A stretch of DNA of 64,000 nt from Ligula intestinalis (GCA_036362985.1 JAYGXS010000002.1:95340687-95404686); one strand, 5' to 3'; shown: positions 43,059 through 53,485, numbered from the stretch's first letter. The notes: generated by a model not told the origin, from the letters alone. Numbers and translations are program-made.

Positions 43059-43635
43059 ATACTGACGAGCGTAACCTAAATCTGAAGTATTCGCTCAGTA
43101 TAGTCTCACTCAATGCGAGATCAGTTGTTAATAAGATGACAGAACTTAAAACACTAGCATTTGTGCTTGATCCAGATGTGCTATGTGTCACTGAATCTTG
43201 GACACACTCTCTTATTTCTGACTCGACACTCGCCATAGATAATTATAGTTTGTACAGACAAAACTACATTGAAGAGCGTGGCAGTGGTTGTCTTCTTTAT
43301 ACATTACCCGTTTCACCAAAGCATTTCGTCATTTTATGGAAATGTTTGTTTTATTTCAGTCATCCTGCCACACAATACAAAAGCGATAATTGGATGTGTC
43401 TATAATCCCTTCTGGAACTCAGGTAATGAAATGCAGCTGTGTGAAATGTTTGAAAAAGTTGCAGAGACTCAATTTGATGTCAGAATAATTGTAGGTGATT
43501 TTAATCTGCCGGACATTGACTGGCGTGCCAATACCTGTCCACTAAGATGTCAGAAATTGGTTGACGCTATTAACTTTTCAAACATGTCACAACTGGTCAG
43601 TTCAGTGACCAGCAATGAAAACATATTAGATTTAA
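42992..43635 (+). pseudogene. CR1 LINE endonuclease (plus copy), 5' part up to the insertion
   Basis: Reads SIVSLNARSVVNKMTELK, VLCVTESW and, after a frameshift near 43270-43310, AIIGCVYNPFWNS and IIVGDFNLPDIDW. It stops at ENILDL where a foreign 261-bp segment begins. After the insertion the homology resumes with IFTNDVHPRF and TSDHALIHCC. Confidence 0.78.
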
Positions 43636-43896
43636 GTTCAGCGATGATACCCATGTAAGCATTAAGGAAGTCAAGTTAAGCGAACGAACGTTTTCGATTC
43701 ATTCATCATCAGGCAATACAGTAATATAAGGGAGGGTAGAGTTAACGAAAGTTTTAGGCAAACCAATCAGTAGTAACAAGGGGGAGAGAGGTGTAAAAGG
43801 ATCAAGAGGGGATCAAGGGGATCAGATTCTAGTCGTAATTGGGGACAGAGAAATGGGGGTGGCGGGAGAGGGCAAGGGGAAGGAGTCAGACAAGAT
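43636..43896 (-). mobile_element. Short PLE-terminus-like insertion, 261 bp, with hammerhead motif
   Basis: Bounded by TTAGATTTAA on both sides (43626-43635 and 43897-43906), a 10-base target duplication. Removing it and one copy restores LINE homology. On the minus strand it has a pyrimidine-rich tract, an ACTGATTGGTTTGCC box, a CCCTTATATTACTG box and a hammerhead-like motif, the same order as the PLE termini at 25 kb. It has no coding capacity. Confidence 0.72.
43683..43715 (-). ncRNA. Hammerhead-like motif inside the 43.6-kb insertion
   Basis: Minus strand: TGC; CTGATGA (43712-43706); TGAATGAATC; GAAA (43695-43692); then ACGTTC and GTT. Helix III would be the palindrome AACGTT with cleavage after the C. 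Helix I is a G-C pair and a G-U pair. Helix II is weak (two pairs). Confidence 0.5.
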
Positions 43897-43906
43897 TTAG
43901 ATTTAA

Positions 43907-44470
43907 TTTTTACAAATGATGTCCACCCTCGTTTTATAAATTTTCATCGTGATATTTTCACAAGTGACCACGCCTTAATTCACTGTTGTTTTCCAGTCTC
44001 TCTTTCTAAAAAGCCTGAGGTAAAATGCAATAACCTCGACTTAATAAATGATTTCTTAAGTAACCTAGATTGGCGTTGCATATTTTCAACTAACGATACC
44101 TACTTCTTCCAGGAGCTATTGTAAAACCTTACAGAAAATATTCAGGCTCTTATCCCACTTAAGATTTTTTAATCAAATTCATGTTCTTCTACTGTGCCAC
44201 ATTTTCTCCAAAATATACTTAAGAAATTGCAAAAACAACTTAAGGATACGTCTAATAGCTCTTTATCTGTTCACTTAAGAATAGCGCAAATATTTGAATT
44301 AGCGCTTAAAATAAGGCTTGCACGAGATAGGCGTAGAGAGGCCACAGAATTAAGTGATGCGAATTCTTCCAGATCTGTTGCTCAAGTCTTCCATCTTCGG
44401 TCGTCGGCTAAGCTTCAGAAAGTCATTCCACCCTTACTCAAAAGCAACAATTATTTTGTTACAGAGGATT
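43907..44470 (+). pseudogene. CR1 LINE endonuclease 3' part and linker (plus copy)
   Basis: Continues after the insertion with IFTND, SDHALIHCCF and LDLINDFLSNLDW. A stop and shift follow, then HFLQNILKKLQKQLKDTSNS, matching the linker of the minus copy. Confidence 0.7.
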
Positions 44471-46118
44471 AGGAGAAAGCAGCATTGCTAAATTCCTTTT
44501 TCGCCAAGTTCTTTACCATCGAAACTAGCCGCACTCCTGTAATCCCTCTGCTGTGTGATTCAAATCTCAGTACCCTTTATTTCTCACTCGCTTGTATTCA
44601 AAAAGAAATAAGTCGTCTTAAAAATTCACATTCGGTTGGAACTTATAACATTCCAAACTCACTCATCAAACAATTAAGAGATTTCCCACCCTTACTGAGT
44701 TAGTTATTTTCAGTGTTTCTTGAGAATGGCTTTTTCCCGGACTACTGGAAAACTCCTATGATAATTCCCGTATTTAAATCTGGTTCCCGATCAGATTTTC
44801 ACAGTTATCGCGGTGTTCATAAAACGCCCTCTCTGGCTAAACTCTGTGAAAAACTAATTGCCAAAAGAATACAGATTTCTGCATAAACAATAACATTTTC
44901 AGCTCCTCACAGCATGGCTTTTTACCGGACCGATCTTGTTGAACATGCCATATGTCTTTTCCAAACCTACTTACTTCTCTTCGTGATGATCACCTGTCTG
45001 TGGTAGTTATCTATTTTGACCTTAGTAAAGCATTTGATAAAGTTCCCCATAGGAGGCTCCTAGCCAAACTAGAAGCTATAGGATTTCGTAGTCCTCTTAC
45101 TGACTCCATCAGATCTTATCTTTCAAATCGACAACAAAAGTTCTTAGCGGGATCATCATACTCTACTCCTTCCCAAATTCGGAGTGGTGTCCTTCAAGGT
45201 ACCGAGTGTTAAACACTCCCAATCTTATATTTATGCGAATAATCTCAAGTGTGTTTACTCCTTCTCTAAATCTACGGCCACGAGATGCCTAGAACAAATT
45301 CATTCTGATCTGCACGCTCTTTCGGCGTGGACCTCAACATGGCCGATGCAGTTCTCATCTTCTAAGTGCCGATACATGTGCTTTGGGCCTGAAAGGCTGC
45401 CACAACCTGTTATTATTCAAGCTTACCTAATGACTGAATGTTCCAGTATCAAGGACCTAGAATTAAGCTACACCGATAAATTAGAACTTTCTCCTCACGC
45501 CGATAGAATTACAGCCAAAGCTGCACAGATTTGCGGCTTTATTGCTTATAATTTCTATCTTCCTGAAATGAAACTAAGACTTTATCGTACGTTCGTGCTT
45601 CCCATCTTAGAAAACTGTTGCCCCCTTTTTCGGTCTCATGAATGAGGTTAGCAGTTCAAAAATTGAAAAAAATTTAAAAAAATTTCACACGAAAACTGCT
45701 GTATCCGACAGCTTCTAGTACTTCTTACTCAAATAGATGCCAATTAACGAAACGAAGGTTCCTTTGGGTCAGGAGATTGAAAGCAGGCTTTTGTCTCCTT
45801 TATCGGCTTAATAATAGCACAAATTTCTCCAGGACTCCTGTCATTAACCCCGACAGCCGTCCCTACAACCGAAGAAACTCGGCACTTGTTATACTCCCTC
45901 CTGCATCTTCCTCATCTAAACGCTCTTCGTTTTTTGCTTCCAGATATAGCTTTCTTTGGAATAACTTGCCAATCGAAATTAGGTCGTTAACTAGACTGTC
46001 TGCTTTCAAACGAAGACTGCACATTTATCGTAACACTGATTCTATTAACCTTTTATTCTTCGCATCTTTTCCGAGCAGCTTTCTCCATGACTCCGAGAAA
46101 GGACCATCGGGAATTTAG
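44471..46118 (+). pseudogene. CR1 LINE reverse transcriptase (plus copy), decayed
   Basis: Scattered frames show LKNSHSVGTYNIPNSLIK, VVVIYFDLSKAFDKVPHRR (motif A), IRSGVLQGT (motif B, then a deletion) and SYIYANNLKCVYSFSK. The catalytic YADD has become YANN, so both active-site aspartates are lost. The C-terminus LHDSEKGPSGI matches that of the minus copy. At roughly 65 percent identity to it, this is a separate subfamily. Confidence 0.8.
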
Positions 46119-46640
46119 GAGATCCTCTTGAAACTATTTTCTCTGCCTCGTGTCCCCCGAGAACGAAGATGTTTCCATTAACCACCGCTGAATCAAACGA
46201 AGCCAAGCGAAAGTACTCAGTCTAAAATGCTGTGGTTTCGTTGACTACTAACCTTCATCAGACCTCCCACACCTATTTCTGCTCTACTACTATGTTCCTA
46301 CTATTATCTTCCTTAGCAGTTTTTTCTCTTGCACACTTTTTGAACATGGAGACCCGTTGAACACTGTCTCCATTTTCACTGTAAGAGTTTTTTTAACTGC
46401 CATAAGTTTTAATTTTTAAGTTCACAATTACCTGCAAAAAATTGCTAAATTTTGTCCCAAAAGAACAATTTCTGCTGACATTATTACGACTTTCTACGTC
46501 TATTTGCACATATTGTCAAATTCGTTTTTGAATTTTTATTTTTTCAAAATTAACTTTGTACAGATAGTGCCGTACCGGTGCTGAAAAATATAAATTCCAA
46601 ATTCCAAATTCTAAATCTATGAATTCAAAAATGTCAGCTG
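46119..46640 (+). repeat. CR1 LINE 3' UTR and terminal repeat
   Basis: The 3' UTR ends in AAATTCCAAATTCCAAATTC at about 46590, the kind of short terminal repeat seen at CR1 ends. A second copy of this 3' end lies at 50229-50810. On the minus strand it contains CTGATGA (46261-46255) and GAAA (46239-46236) around GGTTAGTAGTCAAC; see findings. Confidence 0.7.
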
Positions 46641-48095
46641 GGATAGAAGGGTTGGACTAGAGGATCCGTAATTTTACAAACAAGACAAAAGACAGTCATT
46701 TAGCACCTGACACTCTACTATTTATATTTCATTGTCGTATATAATGACAAGATAGAAGGGTATGCTTAAATGTAGACAACACAGATTCGTATTGACCAAC
46801 AAGATCTGATTTCCAAATAACTATCAAAAATAGAAAATTTTCCGTCCACGATGTCCCTAGATAAATTAACAAACGTTTTGAAAAAACTTCCAATTATAAA
46901 GTAGTGTTATGCAAAATGCGTCTGAAATAAAACTACACATGCTGGGAACCCGCAAATAAATAGGTCCTCAAAACTACCTAATGGCTTTTAACCGATGTCG
47001 TAAGTGTTCGTGGTAAAGATTGAAAATACAATCACAAATGCTTAGTATTGTTTTACCATCTGTCGGTTAACACGCTCGGAGGGCCTGCTCGGTACCTAGG
47101 AAGGGAGAGATGTGAGATAGATACTACTAACATAGCCTCCAGTAACGCATTTCGGCGCATTATCTAATGAAATAAATCTAATTTTCTTGAAGAGAGCATG
47201 GTTTGCAAAGTTTACTGGCTGACAGGAAAAACATAGATTCTTTCTTGAAATGCAGGCCAGACATCAGTGGTAGCTTCTACACAAGACCTTTATGGCATCT
47301 TCAATATGCGGGGTTTATGACCGAGCATGACTCAATTTAGATGGCGGCTTTATGCCGTCAGCTATGCCCTCCAATCTCATCTTAAGTCAGTTGGCCTTAA
47401 GCTTTCGATTGTGTGAGTCTGCATCAGCTCGGCTCAAGCTACCTTTTTTCTCAAAAATAAAGGCGAAACAAACTTTAGATATTTAGAATAAGAAGATGAT
47501 GATGAAAATGAGGTCACCCGGACAAGAAGTTTACCATCCAAACGTTTCAAATTTTCACTCAGAGGCAGTCGCAGAAAGTTCGCAGTATCTATAGTCCGTA
47601 GCGGCCACGCAATTACATTCAGACAGCTGTTCTCGCAGTCACCGCTGGGGGTCTTAAATAGTCCAGTAATGTTTGAGTACGGAATATGGGAACGATAGTC
47701 AACATGTGTAGCCAAAATGTCTGTCCGAAGACCATAATATGGTAACACTTTAAACTCAAATGAAACTTCAAATGAGTTTCTACAGTTCTAATGAGTCATC
47801 TAGATGAGAAACATTGCAGTTTTAGTTTTTCCTCCCTTATATGGGGAAACTTGGAAGAAAAATGAAGTAAGATGTCTTCTATACAAATATTTCGCAAGGA
47901 AATTACATACGGTAGGTGAAGTAACTTGTGCAAAGTTATGACTGAAACTGGATTTGTTGGTTCAACGTTAATTCAGTCTTGTTATTTTGAAAGGTTGAAG
48001 GGCTGTGATGCTCAGAAAACCTTATATTCAGGAAAATTGAATGTCTGCTTTAAGTTACTTAAGGAACGCAGGCAGTAGTTTGGCGAAATTGCGAG
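46641..48095. other. Unassigned
   Basis: A minus-strand frame at 47434-47748 has no family resemblance. No repeat partner seen. Confidence 0.4.
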
Positions 48096-48290
48096 TCACC
48101 GAATATCCAAGAGCTTTGGACTACGTCCGACCAGCTTGTTGATGGGCTCGGGAAACTCCCAACACACGCAAAAGTCACCTCTTGTGACGCTTTCGGCCTC
48201 ATGGAATATGAAAATATACTCGGGTCCTGTCGAGTTAAGGCCTCTTTTCCCTACCGCCGCTGTGTGCTTGGCGAGTCCTTGCCTAAGCAT
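48096..48290 (-). pseudogene. PLE GIY-YIG nuclease fragment
   Basis: GLAKHTAAVGKRGLNSTG, IFHEAESVTRGDFCVC and EPINKLVGRSP align with the C-terminal half of the PLE nuclease at 62.8-63.3 kb (IAEHAAAVRQNDANSQVAA, EAEILARGDDRVSREL, PQSINKCNDLPNPY). The catalytic GIY-YIG start is missing. 65 codons remain. Confidence 0.65.
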
Positions 48291-49734
48291 TTAAACCATT
48301 CGTATGGGGAAGGCACCAGCGAATAACACTTTCAGTGACAGCGAACAACCTTGCCCCACGTAATTATCACGCCAACATCTACCACTGATGGTGAAATTAC
48401 GGCCATTAATGGTTCAGATGCAGACTATCAGGCCAGTATCTAACCAAGTACGACCTCAGCAGTGATCGCGAGAGTAACTGTTGGTGGTGCGCCTGTAGTC
48501 ATTACTGAGTATAAGTACTGTGGACTTTTGTGCTATCATAGCTGACGATATCTTCGAGCGAAAACCTGGAGCCAACCTGCTTGCTTATATCAAGAACGCT
48601 TGTAAAATTCCACGAAATACGCCTAGTCACGTTCGGGGAGGTTTTCCGCAGAAAGGACAGCTGAGTGCTACGACGGACTACGAATCCGGCTACAGTGGAC
48701 CCATCTCAATGCGATATTTATGGCTCCCATACGCCCTCTGAGCTCTGTGGCCCTGTTTCCACTGAAGCCTAGCTCACGAGGAACTAGAGGTGACTTCGTG
48801 GATTACACGCGTAAACCGGTCAACTAATGTGGTCAGCTCAGTCTTCGATTGTTTTTAGCTTGCCCTGCCATTGCAACACAGTGAGATTAAGAGTGAATGC
48901 AATGGGGTTATAAACCGGGCAAGTCTGTCTCATTATAAAGAAGGTCATACAAGAGGCATCGTTAGCCTCTATACCGGATAGAATAGAGGGGGGAGAACTG
49001 AAACTTCGCGAGTAGCAACTTGGAAGAAGAGATGCAGGCAAACATTTGCAAAGAACGTGGGATCTGCCAAATTTAGTAGCTCTGTTGCGGCATGGTTATC
49101 TAACCTTATATACGCTCCTTTTGCTACACTTTGTAGCTACCACGGTCAATTACTGAAAAATCCAGGAGCACTAACAACCACGAGCGAACTATACACACAT
49201 TTAAGAGTCACATACTGAACGGCTGTTGCAGTATTAGCCTATCGCAGAGGGTTAAGTGAGTCAAGCCTAGCAACTGCGACCTTCAGACAATGGTTACTAA
49301 GTTGAGAAGGAGTCGGTAAATGCCATTGTAGGAAGGAAGTCTGACTTGGGCGAACACGACCATCCAGAAGATTAACCGGGTCTCAAGTGCCAGTTTGAGA
49401 GCAATCAGGCAAGTAGACAGAGAGAGCGTTCATTGGCTAAGTCAGCCTGTGATTGGTTGGACACCGTGCGGGTGGACAGCGTGTGGGTGGAAAGTGTGTG
49501 GGTGGTCCATGTCCCGTGCGCCAGTAAGTCTGGCGACCGCAAAGACCTTGATGTCTTGACAGATTAAGGTCACGACAGGAAGGGCAGGCATCGTGCAAGC
49601 AACGAGCACTACAAGCTTACCTCTATCTTATTTTCCTGAGCAGTTTTTTTTCTCACGAATAGCAGCGAATATGCGTGCCCCAGGTTCTTGTTGTAAAGAA
49701 GACGAAGATGCGATCTCTGGAACGATAGTTTTAT
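48291..49734. other. Unassigned, with GC-rich words near 49430-49530
   Basis: Contains GTGCGGGTGGACAGCGTGTG, a short imperfect tandem (GTGTGGGTGGA-type) near 49465-49505. No gene recognised. Confidence 0.4.
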
Positions 49735-49774
49735 TCTGAGCTTTCGGCTCCACACGAGAAGCCATCGTCAGAGT
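49735..49774 (-). ncRNA. Hammerhead ribozyme, well formed, downstream of a PLE nuclease
   Basis: Minus strand: ACT; CTGACGA (49771-49765); T; GGCTTC, loop TCGTGT, GGAGCC; GAAA (49745-49742); GCTC; AGA. Helix II is six pairs with one wobble. Helix I has T-A and C-G next to the core. Helix III would be AG/CU (palindrome AGCU). It lies about 110 bases 3' of the nuclease frame, the expected place for a PLE terminal repeat, and is followed by AATAAAAC. Confidence 0.7.
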
Positions 49775-49880
49775 AAATGAGAGAAGCAAGCGTCAGCTAC
49801 GCATAAATGGGGTTGGTAAGGGAGGGGGTGGTGGTGGCAATTATTGATTGGTCTTTGTCCACGCCAATTCCATTATCACC

Positions 49881-50231
49881 CTATCTTATCGCGTCTCCGA
49901 AGCGCGTCCCTGGAGTAACGGCATGTGACCTTGAGGTAGTGGCCTGCGTGCTTGTAGAGGAACTGGGCCCTGGTTTCTGTTCACGGGCACGGATGGCAAA
50001 ATAACAGGGCGGTATATCCACATGCCTGTTTATGGAGTTAGAATCTGACATCCAGGCCTCCAGCAGTTCGCGTCCCGTCCTATTACCGGCCCGTGCCATT
50101 ATCCGTGTGTTCGAGAAGTCAAATGCGTGGCCTTCCTCCAGAGTGTGGGTAGCGATCTGGGATTGTGGGTCGCCTTTCCGCACTGCCCGTTTGTGCTCCG
50201 TTATTCTTGAGCTAAGTCTCCTACACATGTT
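49881..50231 (-). pseudogene. PLE GIY-YIG nuclease, C-terminal part
   Basis: RRLSSRITEHKRAVRKGDP, QIATHTLEEGHAFDFSN and GRELLEAWMSDSNSINRHV follow the C-terminal half of PLE GIY-YIG domains (LKTRI.EH..AV..GD, S.IA.H....H.FDF, E...I....SLNR). The GIY-YIG residues themselves are cut off at about 50231, where CR1 3' UTR sequence begins. The remaining frame is intact to the end. Confidence 0.75.
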
Positions 50232-50810
50232 CTGAAAATAGAGACCCATTGAACTCTGCCTCCATTTTCATTGTGACATGTCCCCAGGACTTATAGGTGG
50301 AAGAACGCAAAGCCGATCCTGATCGTAAGAGTCTTTATTCAGGAAGGATGAATCAGCGTGTCCAGTACAGCCTATTATAAGGCGCTGGTCCTTCTAGACT
50401 GTTCCTGGGCTATTAGACGAGAGGGCTAGTTCTAGCTTGGGTTCCCTGGCTGCGGGACGTTCTGGAACATTGCAGTGCACGCGGGGGCGGGCGTCATGTG
50501 AGCTCACGGCGCGCGCAGCCGGTCTGCTGGCATGGTTCAACTAGGGTGCACTTTCAACTCTGAGATTTAAGTGCGTCACCATTCGCGTCCACATAACACA
50601 CTGTAGGAATATTTAAACTTCGTATTTTCTAGTTCATCAGCTATTGCAAAACGTCGCCAAATATTGCCCTGAAAAGACAATTTCTGCTGATTTTGTTAAA
50701 ACTTTTTACATTTTTACTTGAGCTTATCGTCAAAACGTTTTTCCAAAACTAAGTTTGTTTAGATATTGTCCTCATGATGCTAAAAACATAAATTCCAAAT
50801 TCCAGAAGCG
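50229..50810 (+). repeat. CR1 3' end fragment split by a solo LTR
   Basis: 50229-50273 matches 46345-46385 (GAGACCC.TTGAAC.CTG.CTCCATTTTCA). 50604-50810 matches 46385-46620 (GACAATTTCTGCTGA, AAATTCCAAATTCC end). The two halves are separated by 50274-50598. Confidence 0.7.
50274..50598. mobile_element. Solo LTR, 325 bp
   Basis: Begins TGACATGTCCCC and ends CCACATAACA (TG...CA). It is flanked by CATTG (50269-50273) and CACTG (50599-50603), a 5-base target duplication with one change. It interrupts CR1 3' UTR homology exactly, which fixes both ends. The body is GC-rich. It is most likely Gypsy or BEL type, from the 5-base duplication. Confidence 0.68.
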
Positions 50811-50888
50811 CTAGGCATAGACGTTTTTTAACGGAGTGGTTGATGTATGTAGATGATGTATGTAGAAGATGCAACAACCTCGTTTGGA

Positions 50889-51116
50889 ATTCATTTTAAG
50901 TTGGATCTAAATTTGTGAAGTTTAGTTTCGCAAACATGTTTTCAGCAAATCATCATAAGGCCAAAACATCTGCAGGGTAATGAACACTGTACAGTTGGAC
51001 AGGGTTAAATAGTGTAGGCTACTTACAATTCATCGCTTACGCGTCGCCCACATGGCCAGGTCGGCGTGTAGAGGCTTGTGCGTCCGGGGAGGGGATGAGG
51101 GGTAGGGGGGGGGGGG
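50889..51116 (-). repeat. PLE left terminal repeat, inverted relative to 52830-53060
   Basis: Reverse complement of the right terminus: GCGACGCGTAAGCGATGAATT, GTAGCCTACACTATTTAACC and TGGACAGGG words are shared. It ends in a G run that abuts the assembly gap. Confidence 0.75.
50929..50963 (-). ncRNA. Hammerhead-like motif, left PLE terminus, one core change
   Basis: Minus strand: GGC; CTTATGA (G5 changed); TGATTTGCT; GAAA; ACATGTTT; GCG. Same layout as the right copy at 52984-53021. The core mutation should abolish cleavage. Confidence 0.5.
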
Positions 51117-51516
51117 NNNNNNNNNNNNNNNNNNNNNNNNNNNNNNNNNNNNNNNNNNNNNNNNNNNNNNNNNNNNNNNNNNNNNNNNNNNNNNNNNNNN
51201 NNNNNNNNNNNNNNNNNNNNNNNNNNNNNNNNNNNNNNNNNNNNNNNNNNNNNNNNNNNNNNNNNNNNNNNNNNNNNNNNNNNNNNNNNNNNNNNNNNNN
51301 NNNNNNNNNNNNNNNNNNNNNNNNNNNNNNNNNNNNNNNNNNNNNNNNNNNNNNNNNNNNNNNNNNNNNNNNNNNNNNNNNNNNNNNNNNNNNNNNNNNN
51401 NNNNNNNNNNNNNNNNNNNNNNNNNNNNNNNNNNNNNNNNNNNNNNNNNNNNNNNNNNNNNNNNNNNNNNNNNNNNNNNNNNNNNNNNNNNNNNNNNNNN
51501 NNNNNNNNNNNNNNNN
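51117..51516. other. Assembly gap (400 N)
   Basis: Exactly 400 N, preceded by a G run of more than ten. The gap hides the N-terminal part of the PLE protein. Open frames across it are artefacts. Confidence 0.99.
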
Positions 51517-52350
51517 CTCATTGGAGGTATCATCCCTATTTACAAACGTTCCCGGGTTGAAACCATAGGCTACCTCTTTGACGTTATCCGGGACACGAAC
51601 TACCAGATATGTATACGCGATGCACACAAAATGTGCAATTTCTCTGCAATGGTCATTTTTACAGCCAGATAGATGGTGTGGCGACCGGCTCACCACTTGG
51701 CCCGTTTCTCGCAAATGTCTTCATGAGCAAGATCGAGAAAACGAGTCTGAGGGACAGCATCAACGACCTTGCATTCTGCTGTCAATATGTGGACGATATC
51801 TTCTGTTTAACAGACTATAACGTTAACACTGGCACCCTGATCGCGAAATTTAACAGCACGCACCCATCACTCAAATTTTCCGCAGAGACTGAGGTTGACG
51901 ATGAAATTGCGTTCCTTGATGTCCTTGATGGATCTTTCATGCGTATGATATTCCTAAAGTAAACCTGGAAAGGACAATACACCAACTTTCACAGTTTCGT
52001 TCCCCTAAATATAAAACGACACCTAGTCCAGGGATTAACGGCTATAGTAAGAAAGATCTGCTCTCCTGAAACCGTCGAAGCGGAACTCCAACAGCTGCAG
52101 CATACGCTTATTGAAAATGGATACCAGGAAAGGTTAATGCTGAAGAATTTCGGCGAGCACGCCAAAACGCCTGCTGCCATAACCGCAGAAAAGAAAGACT
52201 TGTTCGTAAGACTGCCTTTCCTTGGCGATGCAACAAGTGAACTGGTCAGGCGACGCCTGGGGACCTTAATCACAAGCACTTTTCCAGCGGCGAAATTACA
52301 GGTGCTCTTCATGAACTCTTTTATACTACGATAAGAAGGTAAAGACCAAC
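51517..52350 (+). pseudogene. PLE reverse transcriptase, decayed
   Basis: After the gap: SLEVSSLFTNVP (RT motif A of PLEs, where the third residue is normally Asp; here Glu), then a frameshift, FYSQIDGVATGSPLGPFLAN (motif B), CQYVDDIFCLTD (motif C, YVDD intact), FNSTHPSLKFSAETE and EIAFLDVL. A later piece, KDLFVRLPFLGDATSELVRR, leads to the nuclease. Several frameshifts occur. PLE RTs are related to telomerase and use a linked GIY-YIG nuclease for insertion. Confidence 0.8.
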
Positions 52351-52355
52351 CCCCG

Positions 52356-52620
52356 TTGAAGGCCACATCCATGTGTATTTACTCTTTCAATTGCTTCTGT
52401 GGAGCAGGATACATCGGCCGAATAACGAGGTGCCTGGAAAGGAGGGTGCGTAAGCACATACCGGTCTGGTTAAGTAAAGGTGAAAGTAGTTTGATCTGGA
52501 GTTTCATTCTCGCATATCTTGTCAAAACGAATCATTGAGTCGGTACTAACGAAGCCTTTTAGGTTGTCTACTGAACACCAGCCAACTTTTCTAAGGGCTT
52601 AAGCCAACGGGCGCTTGCAA
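52356..52620 (+). pseudogene. PLE GIY-YIG nuclease, decayed
   Basis: CIYSFNCFCGAGYIGRITRC is the GIY-YIG signature (x-IY ... GYIG-x-T-x-R), followed by LERRVRKHIPVWL. The frame breaks soon after. It lies directly downstream of the RT and upstream of the right terminal repeat. Confidence 0.75.
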
Positions 52621-52829
52621 CAGCCGAAGAAGTGGCTTTATGGCTGGCGAATTCAGTGCTGTGTTATCAGAAAAAGCTGATAGAAGCTCTTGAACTTCCG
52701 TGGCCAACCCCGACGCCAGATGGCGATCGGATTTTGCCCCCACGCCCTAGTGACAGTCGTTCGCTGCGCGCAAATAGCAGCAATGATCCCTCCATGTATC
52801 TGCCCTCCGATCAACCCCACAACCTAACC

Positions 52830-53060
52830 CAATTACCCCCCCTACCCCTCCTCCCTTCCCTGGATGCACAAACCTCTACACGCCGACCTCGCCATGCGGG
52901 CGACGCGTAAGCGATGAATTGTATGTAGCCTACACTATTTAACCCTGTCCATCTGTATAGTTTTCATTACCTTGCAAATGTTCTGGCCTGACGATGCTTT
53001 GCTGAAAACATATGTTTGCCAACTTGACTTCTCAAATCAAGCATGGGAATATTTGCATGA
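52830..53060 (+). repeat. PLE right terminal repeat
   Basis: Inverted partner of 50889-51116. A C-rich tract (CCCCTACCCCTCCTCCC) begins it. It ends soon after the hammerhead motif. Confidence 0.75.
52984..53021 (+). ncRNA. Hammerhead ribozyme with closed helix III, right PLE terminus
   Basis: TGGC (52984-52987); CTGACGA; TGCTTTGCT; GAAA (53004-53007); ACATATGTTT; GCCA (53018-53021). TGGC and GCCA form a four-pair helix I. AAC/GTT with loop ATAT forms helix III, ending in U-U as the cleavage step. Helix II is only GC/GC with a T-T mismatch at its base. All three helices and the core fit the type I layout in one strand. Confidence 0.68.
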
Positions 53061-53485
53061 TTTAGATTTGCCAGCCCAAAATAACGAGAATTATTGCCCC
53101 ATTAGGTATCGACAATGAAAAAAAGTAATGGAAACAAATGTTAAATATAAAATTTTCAAGTTTGCCAAAATGCTGTTTAAATGGGGTACAGTTACATAGG
53201 GTTAAAAACTTGGAAAAGGTCATTTGAACAGCCAGGCCATCAGACTTAATACTGTATGGCTTGTATTACGTTGCGTAAATAAAAGCAGTTAAAAAACGAA
53301 GTTACACAACGGAGACTAAACAAACATGGATAACGACAAGAAAATGAAGTGTAAACTTTTCCCCAAAAAAATCCTGTTCAAAACTTGATAGCTTAAGTGT
53401 GTAGCCTAGTTAATGCGTTCCGCAACATGATTTCCGAGCATTTTGCCTTCACTCACTCCAACAGCGGAAAAAGAAAACAACCAGA
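53061..53485. other. Unassigned, downstream of the minus-strand gene
   Basis: AT-rich; may hold the 3' UTR of the gene whose stop is at 53486. Confidence 0.45.

Noticed and set aside
51030..51714. Long open frames on both strands
   Set aside because: They run across 400 N and have no stops only because the sequence is unknown.
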